A stretch of 64,000 nucleotides of DNA from Euptelea pleiosperma (Eukaryota; Streptophyta; Magnoliopsida; Ranunculales; Eupteleaceae). The translations under genes and the position numbers were made by a program. The DNA is taken from assembly GCA_035048495.1 (NCBI GenBank), contig CM068545.1, forward strand, positions 43,828,450 to 43,892,449, given 5' to 3'. Position 1 is the first letter of the stretch, and the number at the start of each line of letters is the position of its first letter. The notes below the pieces were generated by a model. That model searched no databases. It saw only the letters and a list, made by a program, of their open reading frames with translations, and was not told the origin of the DNA. This document shows, in pieces, positions 43,739-54,356 of this stretch.

Positions 43739-45437
43739 TGATATTCGCTCAAAAGTGCTTATTTTAAGCCATTATCCTTATAGCGATGTCGCATTCTCCT
43801 CCGTAAAACTTGTCTTTTTGTCGACTTTTCTATATAAGAGTTTCTTCCATTGCGTAGAATGCATTCTTTAGACAAAAATCGACTATTTGCATGAAATATA
43901 CGCATTTCGGATAGTCTAGTATCAAGGTGTTTTCGTTGAATCTCATTACGTGCTTTTTCACTTGTAGGAGACCTTATCAGGCGATTCTCGAGGACTGGCG
44001 GGCCCACGATCAACCACAGAAGACTTCTATCAAAGCTTAAAGAGCCAACAGGCTAGGATAAAAAGATAGAAGACATACGGGTAAAGCTAGAGGATCGTAG
44101 AGCCGGAACAAGGACTAAGAGAGAGAATAGCTGGAGACCAAGAGAAGGACTTAGGTGTTAAAGGCCACACCAATTGACATCAAAGGATAAGTTTGACTTA
44201 TTGGTGGAGTAGACGAGAGAGAATAAAGAAGACCAGGGTTCAAGACCCTCCAATGCCTTTATTTTTATAGTTTTCTCTCACCTCTCTCCTATTTCTCTCT
44301 TTATCTATCTATCTTGGCCCATGACATAGGCCCATGACCTAAGCCCATGACCCATGACCCATGACCCATACCCATGACCATGCCCATACCCATGACCCAT
44401 GCCCATACCCATGACCCATGACCCATGCCCATAACCCATGCCCATGACCCATACCCATGACCCATGCCCATGCCCATGCCCATTTGCAACAAGAAGAGAG
44501 AATTGGTCTAACTTGACCGATTCTTCTCTCCCCATATCTCTCTATCCTAGTCACTCTCTCTCTCATCTAACTAACCCATTCCCAACCGTTGGATCTCTCT
44601 AGATCCAACGGTCATCATTTTTACAACAAGCAAAAAAAGAAAAAAAAAAGTCTATAAGAGATTCATTCTCTCTCCTTCTTGGGTTGGTTCCCTCCCCCTT
44701 CTCTTCCTCTCTTTCTTCCTTCTTTCTCTTCTTCTTCACCCTTCTTCTCCGGCGAGCAACTCCGGCGAGCTCACCATTAACGCCTCCACCTCGAAGTGCA
44801 AAGCGTCAAACAGCAACGTCTCCTTGCTGCCCATTCCATTCGCCACAATCAAAGGCTACAATCCTCAATCCCATTGAGTTTTATTCAATAGAAGTTGCAC
44901 CATCTACCTCTTCAATGGTAAGCTTCTCTCTAATTCATCTCTCTAACCTTCCTACCTTCTTTCACTCTCTTCTTTCCCTCTCTACCTTTACATGCTTTCT
45001 AGGATAATATTTTAATGGCTTTCTAGATTAATTTGGTTTAATGTTATTTCCGTTGTAAAGCATTTGAACAAGCATTATAAGCATTTATTTTTAGTTTAAT
45101 GAACAAGTTTTAAATTCAAGTTTAAGTTGTTTTTATTTATTTTGTTTTTCATTCTCGTTTCTCTTATGTTTTTTTTCATTCTAATAGTTTTAACAATAAT
45201 CTCAAACATATTTTAAAATGAACCTCCACCATTCTCACCCTTCCATTTATTCCAAGTATTTTCTGATTATTCTTGTTTCTTATTATGCTAACTAATCCCG
45301 AGTGCGGACGATATCCAACATGAGCCACTGTGCAAGTCTGCTTATTTGCAGATTAAGTGAACCAATTCGGAGAAATTACAAATATTGTTGAGACCTAGGG
45401 TTTTCGTAACCAACGATGCGAAAAAACCTTAATTTCA
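43739..45437 (+). mobile_element. A-4 3' LTR
   Basis: 1699 bp, nearly identical to the 5' LTR. Differences seen: CGTGC for CGCGC near 43952, a missing TA near 44078, 14 bp less in the CCCATG array, CTAACTAACC for CTAATTAACC near 44573 and TATCCAAC for TATCCGAC near 45317. Confidence 0.92.
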
Positions 45438-45443
45438 AAATAG

Positions 45444-46797
45444 CCCTTTTGACTTCAATGCTGACTGTGTGAAGGCATTCGAGTGTCTTAAATCTGAGCT
45501 TACTTCTGCACCCATCATCCGCCCTCCTGATTGGACCATACCTTTTGAGGTGATGTGTGACGCATCCGACTATGCTCTTGGAGCAGTTTTGGGCCAAAGA
45601 GTCAACAGAATGCCGCATGTGATATACTATGCGAGCAAGACTTTAAACTCGGTTCAGTTAAACTACTCCACTACTGAAAAAGAGCTTCTGGCCGTTGTTT
45701 TTGCTCTTGATAAATTCAGACCATACTTATTGGCCACTAAAGTCATAGTTTACACGGATCATGCGGCTCTGAGATATCTAATGTCCAAAAAGGAGACGAA
45801 GCCGAGATTGATTCGATGGATCCTTCTATTGCAAGAATTCGATCTAGAGATCAGGGATAAGAAAGGAACTGAGAATGTTGTGGCTGATCACTTGTCAAGG
45901 TTGACCTTAGAGTCTACTTTTGAATCTCAGCCCATTCTAGAGACTTTTTCTGACGAACAATTGTTCGCTATCTCCGTCACCCCATGGTATGCTGACATTG
46001 TCAATTACTTAGTGACCGAGGAAATACCATCTCATTGGTTAAAACAGGACAAAAATCAATTCCTAGCAAGAGTTAATTATTACTCTTGGGATGAGCCTTA
46101 TCTATATAAATACTGTCCTGACCAGATTATTAGTCTCTGTGTCCCTGAATCTCAGCAATTAAATATCTTGTCCTCTTGTCATGACCAACCATGTGGTGGT
46201 CACTTCAGTTCCAAAAAGACGGCTGAGAAAATCCTACAATGTGGATTCTACTGGCCTTCTCTGTTTCGAGAAACACATATCTACTGCAAGGCCTGCCCTA
46301 ATTGTCAAAACCTTGGAAGAATTTCGCAGAGAAATATGATGCCATTGAACCCTATTCAAGTCGATGAGATATTCGATATGTGGGGTATTGATTTCATGGG
46401 GCCCTTTCCTACATCCAATGGTTTCCAATTCATCCTCCTAGCTGTGGACTATGTCTCTAAGTGGATTGAGGCAATTCTTACAAGAACCAATGACCATCAA
46501 GTTGTGGTGAGATTTTTGAGGGAGTACATTTTCACAAGATTCGGAGCCCCCAAAGCCATTATAAGTGATGGGGGTAGCCATTTCTGCAATAGAGTTTTTA
46601 AAAAGTTAATGAAAAAGTACGGTGTAACTCATAAGGTTGCCCTTGCTTACCATCCGCAGACCAGCGGTCAGGTCGAGGTCTCCAATCGGCAAATCAAGCA
46701 GATACTGGAGAAGACAGTCAATACAACTCGTAAAGACTGGTCTACACGCCTCTCAGATACTCTATGGGCTTACCGACAGCTTATAAAACTCCCTTGA
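45444..46797 (+). pseudogene. pol: Athila RNase H and integrase (A-2)
   Basis: The longest intact coding stretch of A-2, open from 45469 to 46797. RNase [34 protein letters not shown]. Integrase zinc finger: H-x-x-x-C-G-G-H then CKACPNCQ (46170-46310). Catalytic core: GIDFMGPF (Asp at 46390), SDGGSHF (Asp at 46567) and GQVEVSNRQ (Glu at 46675), spacing D-35-E. All three catalytic residues are present. A one-base deletion near 46778 ends the frame; homology resumes in the next frame. The Athila lineage carries no chromodomain and none is seen. Confidence 0.9.
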
Positions 46798-47282
46798 ATA
46801 TGTCTCCATACCGGTTGATTTATGGTAAACCTTGTCATCTACCTGTTGAGATTGAGCATCGCGCCCTATGGGCGATCAAAAAACTAAATTTTGACTTAGA
46901 CGCAGCAGGAGAGGAAATGAATTTATAACTCAATGAATTGGATGAACTGAGAATTGATTCATATGCCTTGTCAAAAAAGTATAAAGATAAAATGAAATGG
47001 ATACATGACAAGAGCATTCTTAGGAATGATTTCTACCCGGGACAGAAAGTCTTACTTTACAATTCTAGACTTCACATCTTCCCTGGAAAATTGAAATCCC
47101 GATGGTCAGGCCCATTTATTGTTGCTGAAGTCAAGCCCTATGAGACTATAACTGTTGAGGATCCGAAGGATAATTCAACCTTCCAGGTCAATGGACAGCG
47201 TCTCAAACCTTTCAAAGAATTAGACGTGTCATCTATTCAAACCTTCAAGATAGATCTTATTGATCCGATATATGTAGACTGA
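46798..47282 (+). pseudogene. pol: Athila integrase C-terminus (A-2)
   Basis: After the frame change the integrase tail reads [20 protein letters not shown], then a TAA at 46926 in a Gln position, then an open stretch from 46938 to 47282 with PGQKVLLYNSRLHIFPGKLK and SRWSGPFIV, the usual gypsy integrase C-terminal domain. Ends at TGA 47280-47282. Confidence 0.85.
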
Positions 47283-49166
47283 TGTTTCTGTCAGTCTCTC
47301 TGAGCTCCAACCTAGTTGGGGGTGAATTTCACCCCCGTTGTGCTTTCGGAAAGGAAATTCCGGTATTCCTAGAAATCATTGAGTCTCATGCATAATTCTT
47401 ATATTTCATATATTATTATGGCTATGCAGGTACAATTCCTCTCACTACCATCAGGTATCACCAAATCTCAGCAATACTAGTATAGCTCTTCATCTAACAT
47501 GCATCACATTCAGAGTTTTCATACATTTTTGTCCCGGTCAAAGCACCGAGGACGGTGTTGTATTTCAGTTGGGGGTGGGGATTTATCAAAACTCATGTCT
47601 TCATTAAAAAAAAAATTGAGAAAAATTAGAAAAAGATGTATTTTTGGGGTGATAACCTGTGTTTTACAAAGTTTTCTGAGTACTTTCGAAATGCTTTTCA
47701 AATCCTTTACAATGATGAGTACAAACTTTTCGGAAAGTCTATTTATTGAAAAGGATGTCTGTTTTGAAAAATTACTTATTAGCTCTTCATTCAGTTTGAA
47801 AGCAAACATTACTACAGTGGATTAAAAAATCTTTGAAAACTCAGATTCAGCAAAAATGTTCACATATCAACGTCAGAATTATCCAAAGTTTAGATTATCC
47901 AGATATCCAAGAAGAACAAGTGTGGAGACCTAACCCAGTGAGCTTTTGAGCTTTTCATTATTTCTGAGGGTTATAAAATTATTCTGAGTCACAAGATGAC
48001 TCACAATTCTTCTACTTCCCAAAGATTTCCATTGAGTGATCTCATTAACCCTTGCTTTGGTCATGGAACTCAGAACGACATCAAATTCGGATTATTACAG
48101 AAATAATCTTCTCTATATCCATTCGAGACATCGAAGATAAAAGTACAAACCCTAGAAAATGATATAAGCCATCTTTCTAACCAATCAGACTTTTTAGCTT
48201 CCCTAACATCTATACCGTTAGAAACTATTTTTGAGCCTTTTGATGAAACCTTTTCTTGTTAACCCATCAACCAAAAACCCAATCCCAAAAAGAGTTCAAT
48301 ACGATAACCTACTTCTGAGAGGGATCAAAGAGTATTTGGTATGATTACACCAAGAAAAGAAAACAAATGGTTTGTGTTGAAAAGAAACATGATCAGAAAG
48401 AAAGAATGAAAGAAAAAAGAATTTGAAAAAGGTTAAAGATTATCCAAAAAGACAAAAATTGGAAAAAGGAAATAAGAAAAGTCAAGGAAATATTACCCCT
48501 GGGAAAAATTGCAAAGAATAGTGAGATACCCTCTCAGAATTTTTGAATACCAGAATATCCTTATTTTCTGAACCTATCCTAAGCCTTAATACAACCTATA
48601 CAAGTCCTATTTGATTCTAGATTTGTACCATCATCAAGTGTGGAGAATGGAGAAAAGAAAAATTATAGAGTTTGATCTGACGTTCTTAAGTGATATGACA
48701 TTCCAATCATGAGATCTTAAATCTTCTTATACCCTCCATTCAAGAACTATATATGTGAGACGTTTGCCAGTTTTTATATTCATCTCCTCACATATAGTTT
48801 GAGAGAAAAGTATAAAACTATTTTTGAGTGATTCAATTCTGAGTGGTATACAAGTGAGGATTGAGGTCGAGGCATAGAGTCTCTAAGGAGATCTAGATAT
48901 CTCTACTGCCAGATAAGGATGATGTTGAACACACACACACATTGAGTCTGAGTAATCTTTTGTTTGAAGGTCCATTTGTAGAAGTGTTGCATTTTGCTGA
49001 TTAGTTCTAATGTGTGAATGATTTCTTGCATCCTTGAAATAATCGGACAAAACAAAATTTTTCTGAGTAATGCAAATGAGTTTTCTAGCATGTTCTGCCT
49101 ATCCCTTTTTAGCTCATTTATTTCGCAATAATTGCCAAGGATTGGCAATATGCTAGTTGCGGGTTG
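47283..49166 (+). other. A-2 3' region between integrase and 3' LTR
   Basis: About 1.9 kb, collinear with the A-4 3' region. Many Athila elements carry an env-like ORF here; none longer than about 110 codons is present and none shows a transmembrane pattern I can trust. The last bases, GTTGCGGGTTG, are the probable polypurine tract with one interrupting C (A-4 has GTTGGGGGTTG). Confidence 0.65.
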
Positions 49167-52100
49167 TGATATTCGCTCAAAAGTGCTTATTTTAAGCCAT
49201 TATCCTTATAGCAATGTCGCATTCTCCTACGTAAAACTTATCTTTTCGTCGACTTTTTCACGTAAGAGTTTCTTCCATTGCGTATAGCGTATTCTTTAGA
49301 CAAAAATCGACTATTTGCATGAAATATACGCATTTTGGATAGTCTAAATATGAAGCCATTTTGATTAAGTCCCATTACGCACTTTTCTCTTGGCGGAAAC
49401 TCAATCAGGTGATTTTCGAGACTTGCAGGCCCATGATTAACCATAGAAGCCTAATATCCAAGCTTAAGGAGTCAACAAGCTATGGCAAGAAGATACCGGC
49501 CAAGTACGGGTCAAGTCAGAGGATCGTAGAGCTAGATAAAGAACTAAGAGAGAAGCAAGCTGAAGACCAAGAGACGGACCAAAGTGGTTCAAAGCCGCAC
49601 CAACTGACATAAAATGACGACTTACGTAATTGGTGAAGCCGACGAAAGATTACATTGAAGATCAGGGTTCATGACCCTCCGCCAGCTCTTTTGCCTTTAG
49701 TTTGTATTATTTTCTCTCTCCTCTCTCCTAATTCTCTCTCTATCTCTCTAGACTCTAATATCTAACCTCAGATCTTTTCTTCTTTAGCTTTATTCCATCT
49801 CTCATAGTTCTTCTACCGTTAGATCTTCAATTCGACCATTAGATCATCATATTTCACTGTCTGATCCTCAGATCGACCACCCCGATAATCAGATTGATCA
49901 TCCTAACCCGCCATTCTCCATCATCTAACCTATAATCCCCTCTCCTCCAGCTCTATCCCATCTCACATGGCTTTTTCACCGTTAGATCTTCTATTGGACC
50001 GTTGGATCTGTCTAGATCTAATGATTCTCTTATTTGGGCCATCCACTCTATCATGGCCCATTATCCTACTGGTCTAGTAGCTCACCTAACATTAGGTCCA
50101 TTATCATGGCGGCTGATTGGACGACATGTGGCATGCTTAGTATTGGCCCAAAAGGTTCATTATTCTCCTGGGCCCAATATCATATGGCCAAGCCTTCAAT
50201 GATGGCCCACTAACATTGCATAAATTCCATGGCCCATAGCTACGGCCCTTGGCCCGCAACTCACTTACTAGCCACCGGCTGACATGTAGCATGCTCAATT
50301 CGCCCAGGGGCCCATTATCCTTTTTTCCCTATGGTCCACAACCTAAATGGACTACGAGCCAATAGCCCAAATCCAATAACCCAATAACCTCATGGCCCAA
50401 AGCCCAATCATTAGAAGCCCACACCACCTTTACTTGAGAGAGAAATGGTCTTCACAAGACCAATTCTCCCTCAACCTCTCCAACTAATTCCATAATTCTC
50501 TCTCCTAGTCACTACTCTTCTCTCCTAAAACTATAAGAGGAACCCACTGTTCCCTTAGAAGTTTGGTTACCTCCCCCTTAACTTTCCTCTATTCTCTTCT
50601 CTCTCTCCTCTCTTTCCCACTTCATCTTCTCTTAACCCTCCTTATTCTCCTTTTTCTTCTCCATCTCCGGTGAGAATCACGATCTGGTTCTTCCCTTGGT
50701 GGGTCTTCGTGGAGGAACAGCACTCCACTCCATCTTCTCGCAGGTTGCAGCCAGCAACTTCTTCCTCAATAGGTGCTGCTTCCAGCCTGCAATATTCATT
50801 GAATCTCCTTCTCTTCAATCCAACACCGCCCCTCACCATTTAAACCTGCCAAGAGCATCTCATACTTGCTGGTTCTCATCGTCTTCTCCTGCGAAACCAC
50901 CAGCAGATCTAACACTGCTGTTCTTCCGCCTGAACGTTGCTGCAACATCGAACAACCACAGCATTGCACCAGTCCATACAATCCCAATCCAGCAAGTTTG
51001 CTGGGCATCTCTGCCTGCAAGTTTGTCGGTCTTACAATCCGGTAGTTCAGCTCCTCATCCCTCCGGCGATCCTCCTCACCATTGGAGGCACGACCGGCCT
51101 GTTTGCTCATCAAGAACCGTAACCAAATAGCCTGCAACTCGTCCCAACATCTGCTCCTCCTTGGAGGTATAGTCCTCTCTTTCTGCAGCATCTCTAGTAG
51201 CACGCTCAGGTCTGCAAAACCTGCAACTCCAGGTGCTGCACACCCCCATGAACTGCTTAACTTCTTTCCGGTATAGTCTACAACACCGGTAAGTCCTCTT
51301 CGTTTTCTTCTTCTTTTTCTTCTTCTTCTTCTTCTTCTCCCATTACCGGAGTTGCCACATGCAACTCCGGCCGACCTTGACGTTGTACAGCCTACAACTC
51401 GCTAGGAAAACCACTGCCTCAGCCACCACCGGCTGCTGCCTCCTCTCTTCATCTTCCTCACAGTCCAGCCTGTGCACCTCCTGCTGTACACTTGAAACAG
51501 GATTGCCTTCTCTCCCATCCTCACCACCTTCCATCTCTTTCTTCCACCAACCTCTTCTCAACGGCCAGCAAGCCTTCATTAATGCCTTCATCCACCACAA
51601 GTGCAGCAGCACTCACCACAACGCCTGCAACTAAGTTGCAGACCATCAACTCCTCACCACTGCCCTCACGCCGTTAGGCCCTTCTCCATCTCGCCACCAC
51701 AATAGCAACTCCCACATCTCTTACCATATAACTCCTCTATCCATTCGTTTTCACCAGCAAGTTGCATAGCCTGCAACTATCTTCTCCACGGTGGCAGATA
51801 TGTGCCTAGCATTCACCTTGCTGCTCCTTCTTTCACCGTTGTACTCCTCTCAACAGAAGACGCCTCCCAGCCTGTGCAACATCTGTGCACGTTCCAGCAT
51901 CATTTCTGCACCATCACCCCCACGGCACCGTTCTCCACATCCTCCCTCATCTCCACCTACTGATCTCCCTGCAGTTGATCCCAACAGCTAGCCTACAATG
52001 CCTTGTCATTTTTTTCTACCATTGCCAGTGTGTTCTACACCTTGCACTTGCAGTACAAAGTGAAAGTGCACATGCATATCAGGGAAAAGGTGGTGGTGTA

Positions 52101-52851
52101 CCACATGTGCATCACAGCTCCATCAACAATAACCTGTCTCACTGCCATTCTACCATCTCTCCTCCTGCGATTTCGTTTCTGGGCTACCTCTTCACTATCA
52201 AGCTTGGCTGATCCACCTTAGATTGGTAAATCAAGGGTTAATACTCCATCATCCACTAGTGGTAAGTTCTAAGGTATTTTTGCACCCTCTCTCTAGGTTC
52301 TCTCTCTAGAACCATCTTTCTATCTTTATCTCTCCTTCTCCTCTCTCTCTAAAAGCTTATCTTTCATTTTATTTTCTCCCTCTAAACTCTTTCTTTCTCT
52401 CTCTAGAAGTTTGTTAATTTTTCTCTCTATCTCTCTCTAGATCATTTTCTCTCTCTAAAATTCTATTTTCCTTCTTAATACTTTCTTTAATTTGTTGTTA
52501 TTTCATACAATGCAATTAATGTAACATTTTATTCTGACTTAATGAATGCAAGTTTGATTCTATTAAATAGAATTTAATTTTAGTGATTTTCATTGTTTTA
52601 CTTTCTTGGATTTCAAAATCTCGAAAATCAACTTTTAAAACTGATCACATCACCATTCTCACCCTTCCATCAGCATTTTCCATTATCATTGTTCCATTAT
52701 TTGCCCTAACCCCGAGTGCGGACGATATCCGACACGAGCCACTGTGCAAATTTGCATTTTTGCAGATTAAGTGAACCAATTCGGAGAAATTACAAATATT
52801 GTTGAACTTTAGGGTTTCCGTATCCAACGACGCGGAAAAACCCTAATTTCA
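49167..52851 (+). mobile_element. A-2 3' LTR
   Basis: 3685 bp, partner of 21061-24742. Ends CCCTAATTTCA and is followed by the duplication ATACC. Same internal plan: GGACCGTTGGA at 49996-50006, hairpins at 51346-51370, 51625-51641 and 51760-51778, CT-rich tail. The ORFs in its body correspond one to one with those in the 5' LTR but differ in length, arguing against constraint. Confidence 0.92.
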
Positions 52852-53359
52852 ATACCCCATTAAAAGTAAGTCATCTCAGAAGGCCGATGTGTCCTTACAT
52901 CGAGGGTTATAATGACCCTGATGCACGGAACATCGTACAGATCAGATTCGCAGTCAGCCTCTCAGAAGGCCAATGCGTCCAACCGTCGATCAGGACGCTG
53001 ACCCCGGCAGGAGGAATATTGCTCAACAATAGTCCCAACCAGTGGGAAAAGGTATTTCGACGGGCCAAGAAATGACCTTACACTCAAAAAAGTCCCATCA
53101 GTGGGCCGGGATTCCTGACAGCCCGCAGGATACCCCGTCAGTAGTAAGTCCTCTTAGAAAGCCGACATGTCCTTACATCGAGGGTCATAATGACCCCGAT
53201 GCATGGAACGTCGAACAGATTAGATTTGCAGTCAGCATCTCAGAAGGTCGATGCATCCAACCGCTGATCAGTACGCTGACCCCGGCGGGAGGAATATTGC
53301 TCAGCAAAAGTCCCAACCTGTGTGAAGAGACACCTCAAACAGGTCAAGAAGTGACCTAG
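52852..53359 (+). repeat. 279-bp tandem repeats behind Tat pol, right part
   Basis: 52857-53080 completes the unit broken by A-2 (with 21007-21060 it makes 278 bp). 53081-53359 is a third unit starting CACTCAAAAAAGTCCCAT. The target duplication ATACC lies at 52852-52856. Confidence 0.85.
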
Positions 53360-53369
53360 CACTCGTCTG

Positions 53370-54225
53370 TTGTGTCGTCTGCCCACCAGACGGTTATAGA
53401 ACAATTGTGCAGTCTGCTCGCAAGATGGCCCCAGAACAGTTGTGCCGTCTGCTCACGAGATGGCCCCTGAACAGTTGTGCCGTATGCTCGCAAGATGACC
53501 CTAGAACAGTTGTGCCGTTTGCTCACGAGATGGCCCCAGAACAGTCGTGTCGTCTACTCGCGAGATGGCCCCTGAACAGTTGTGCCGTCTACTCGCAAGA
53601 TGACCCCAGAACAGTTGTGCCGTCTGCTCGCGAGATGGCCCCAGAACAGTTGTGCCGTCTGCTCGCAAGATGGCCCCAGAACAATTGGGCCGTCTGCTCA
53701 CGAGATGGCCCCAGAACAGTTGTGCCGTCTGCTCGCAAGATGGCCCCAGAAAAATTGTACCGTTTGCTCGCGAGATGGCCCCAAAACAGTTGTGCCGTCT
53801 ACTCGCAAGATGGTCCCAGAACAGTTATGCCTTCTGCTAGCGAGATGGCCTCAGAATAGGAGTGCCGTCTGCTCGCAAGATGGCCCCAAAATAGTTGTGC
53901 CATCTGCTCGCAAGATGGTCCCAGAATAGTTGTCCCGTCTGCTCGCAAGATAGTCCTAGAATAGTTGTGCCGTTTGCTCACAAGATAGTCCCAGAACGGT
54001 TGTGCCGTCTGCTCTCAAGATGGCCCCAGAACAGTTGTGTCATCTGCCCACCAGACAGCTCCATAATAGTTGTGCCATTTGCCCGCCAGACGGCCCTAGG
54101 ACAGTTGTGCCATCTGTCTACCAAACGGCTTCAGAGCATCTGTGCCATCTGTTCATCAGACGGCTTCACACCAGTTGAGCTGTCTGCTCAGTAGGAGGCT
54201 CCACCACCGCCAGATCGTCTGCCCG
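53370..54225 (+). repeat. 35-bp minisatellite in Tat 3' region (about 24 units)
   Basis: Unit CGTCTGCTCGCAAGATGGCC followed by CCAGAACAGTTGTGC, repeating every 35 bp (TGTGC at 53406, 53441, 53476 and so on). Units vary at a few positions; the outer ones switch to CGTCTGCCCACCAGACGG. Since 35 is not a multiple of three, all frames stay open for long stretches with a 35-residue period (for example 53407-53859), which explains the apparent ORFs. Confidence 0.9.
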
Positions 54226-54356
54226 CTTGGTATTATACCAAACTCGTAGCCTAACAAAAATAGTTAAGCTAAAATCCCCTTTCATTACAAAAAGCGCCAT
54301 ACGGCATCTACAGGAGTAAACAAAGAAAAACTAAACACGAAACGGGATAGAAAGAT

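Larger units (their letters stand above)
36801..45437 (+). mobile_element. A-4: young non-autonomous Athila derivative
   Basis: Complete 8.6-kb element with LTRs 36801-38515 and 43739-45437, Asp-type primer site, conserved leader, a gag/protease-derived ORF and a 3' region homologous to A-2, but no RT, RNase H or integrase. By hand alignment the LTRs differ by three substitutions, a 2-bp indel and a 14-bp repeat-number change. Flanks GGATAG (36795-36800) and AAATAG (45438-45443) are an imperfect duplication. It must have been mobilised in trans, presumably by an Athila with matching LTR head, tail and leader. Confidence 0.9.
21061..52851 (+). mobile_element. A-2: Athila-lineage element with three nested insertions
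   Basis: LTRs 21061-24742 and 49167-52851, Asp-type primer site, leader, gag, protease, RT, RNase H and integrase, and a long 3' region. Target duplication ATACC at 21056-21060 and 52852-52856 is perfect. Without A-3, T-5 and A-4 it is about 16.3 kb. Lineage evidence: MPFGLYNAPATFQRCM, FLGHGGFYRRFIKDFS and LDLGASVNLIP, all typical of Athila. The LTRs differ at about 6% over the first 480 bp by my count, so it is much older than A-4. No env-like ORF is found after integrase. Confidence 0.92.

Noticed and set aside
50696..51130. Proline/serine-rich LTR ORFs conserved between the two A-2 LTRs (22583-23017 and 50696-51130)
   Set aside because: The two are the same LTR position, so similarity is expected; neighbouring ORFs change length between LTRs, and no initiation context or family supports them.
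53407..53929. CRISPR-like regular repeats and long ORFs at the 35-bp array
   Set aside because: Units are strictly head to tail with no spacers, in a plant retrotransposon; the ORFs are a consequence of a repeat unit that lacks stops in all frames.
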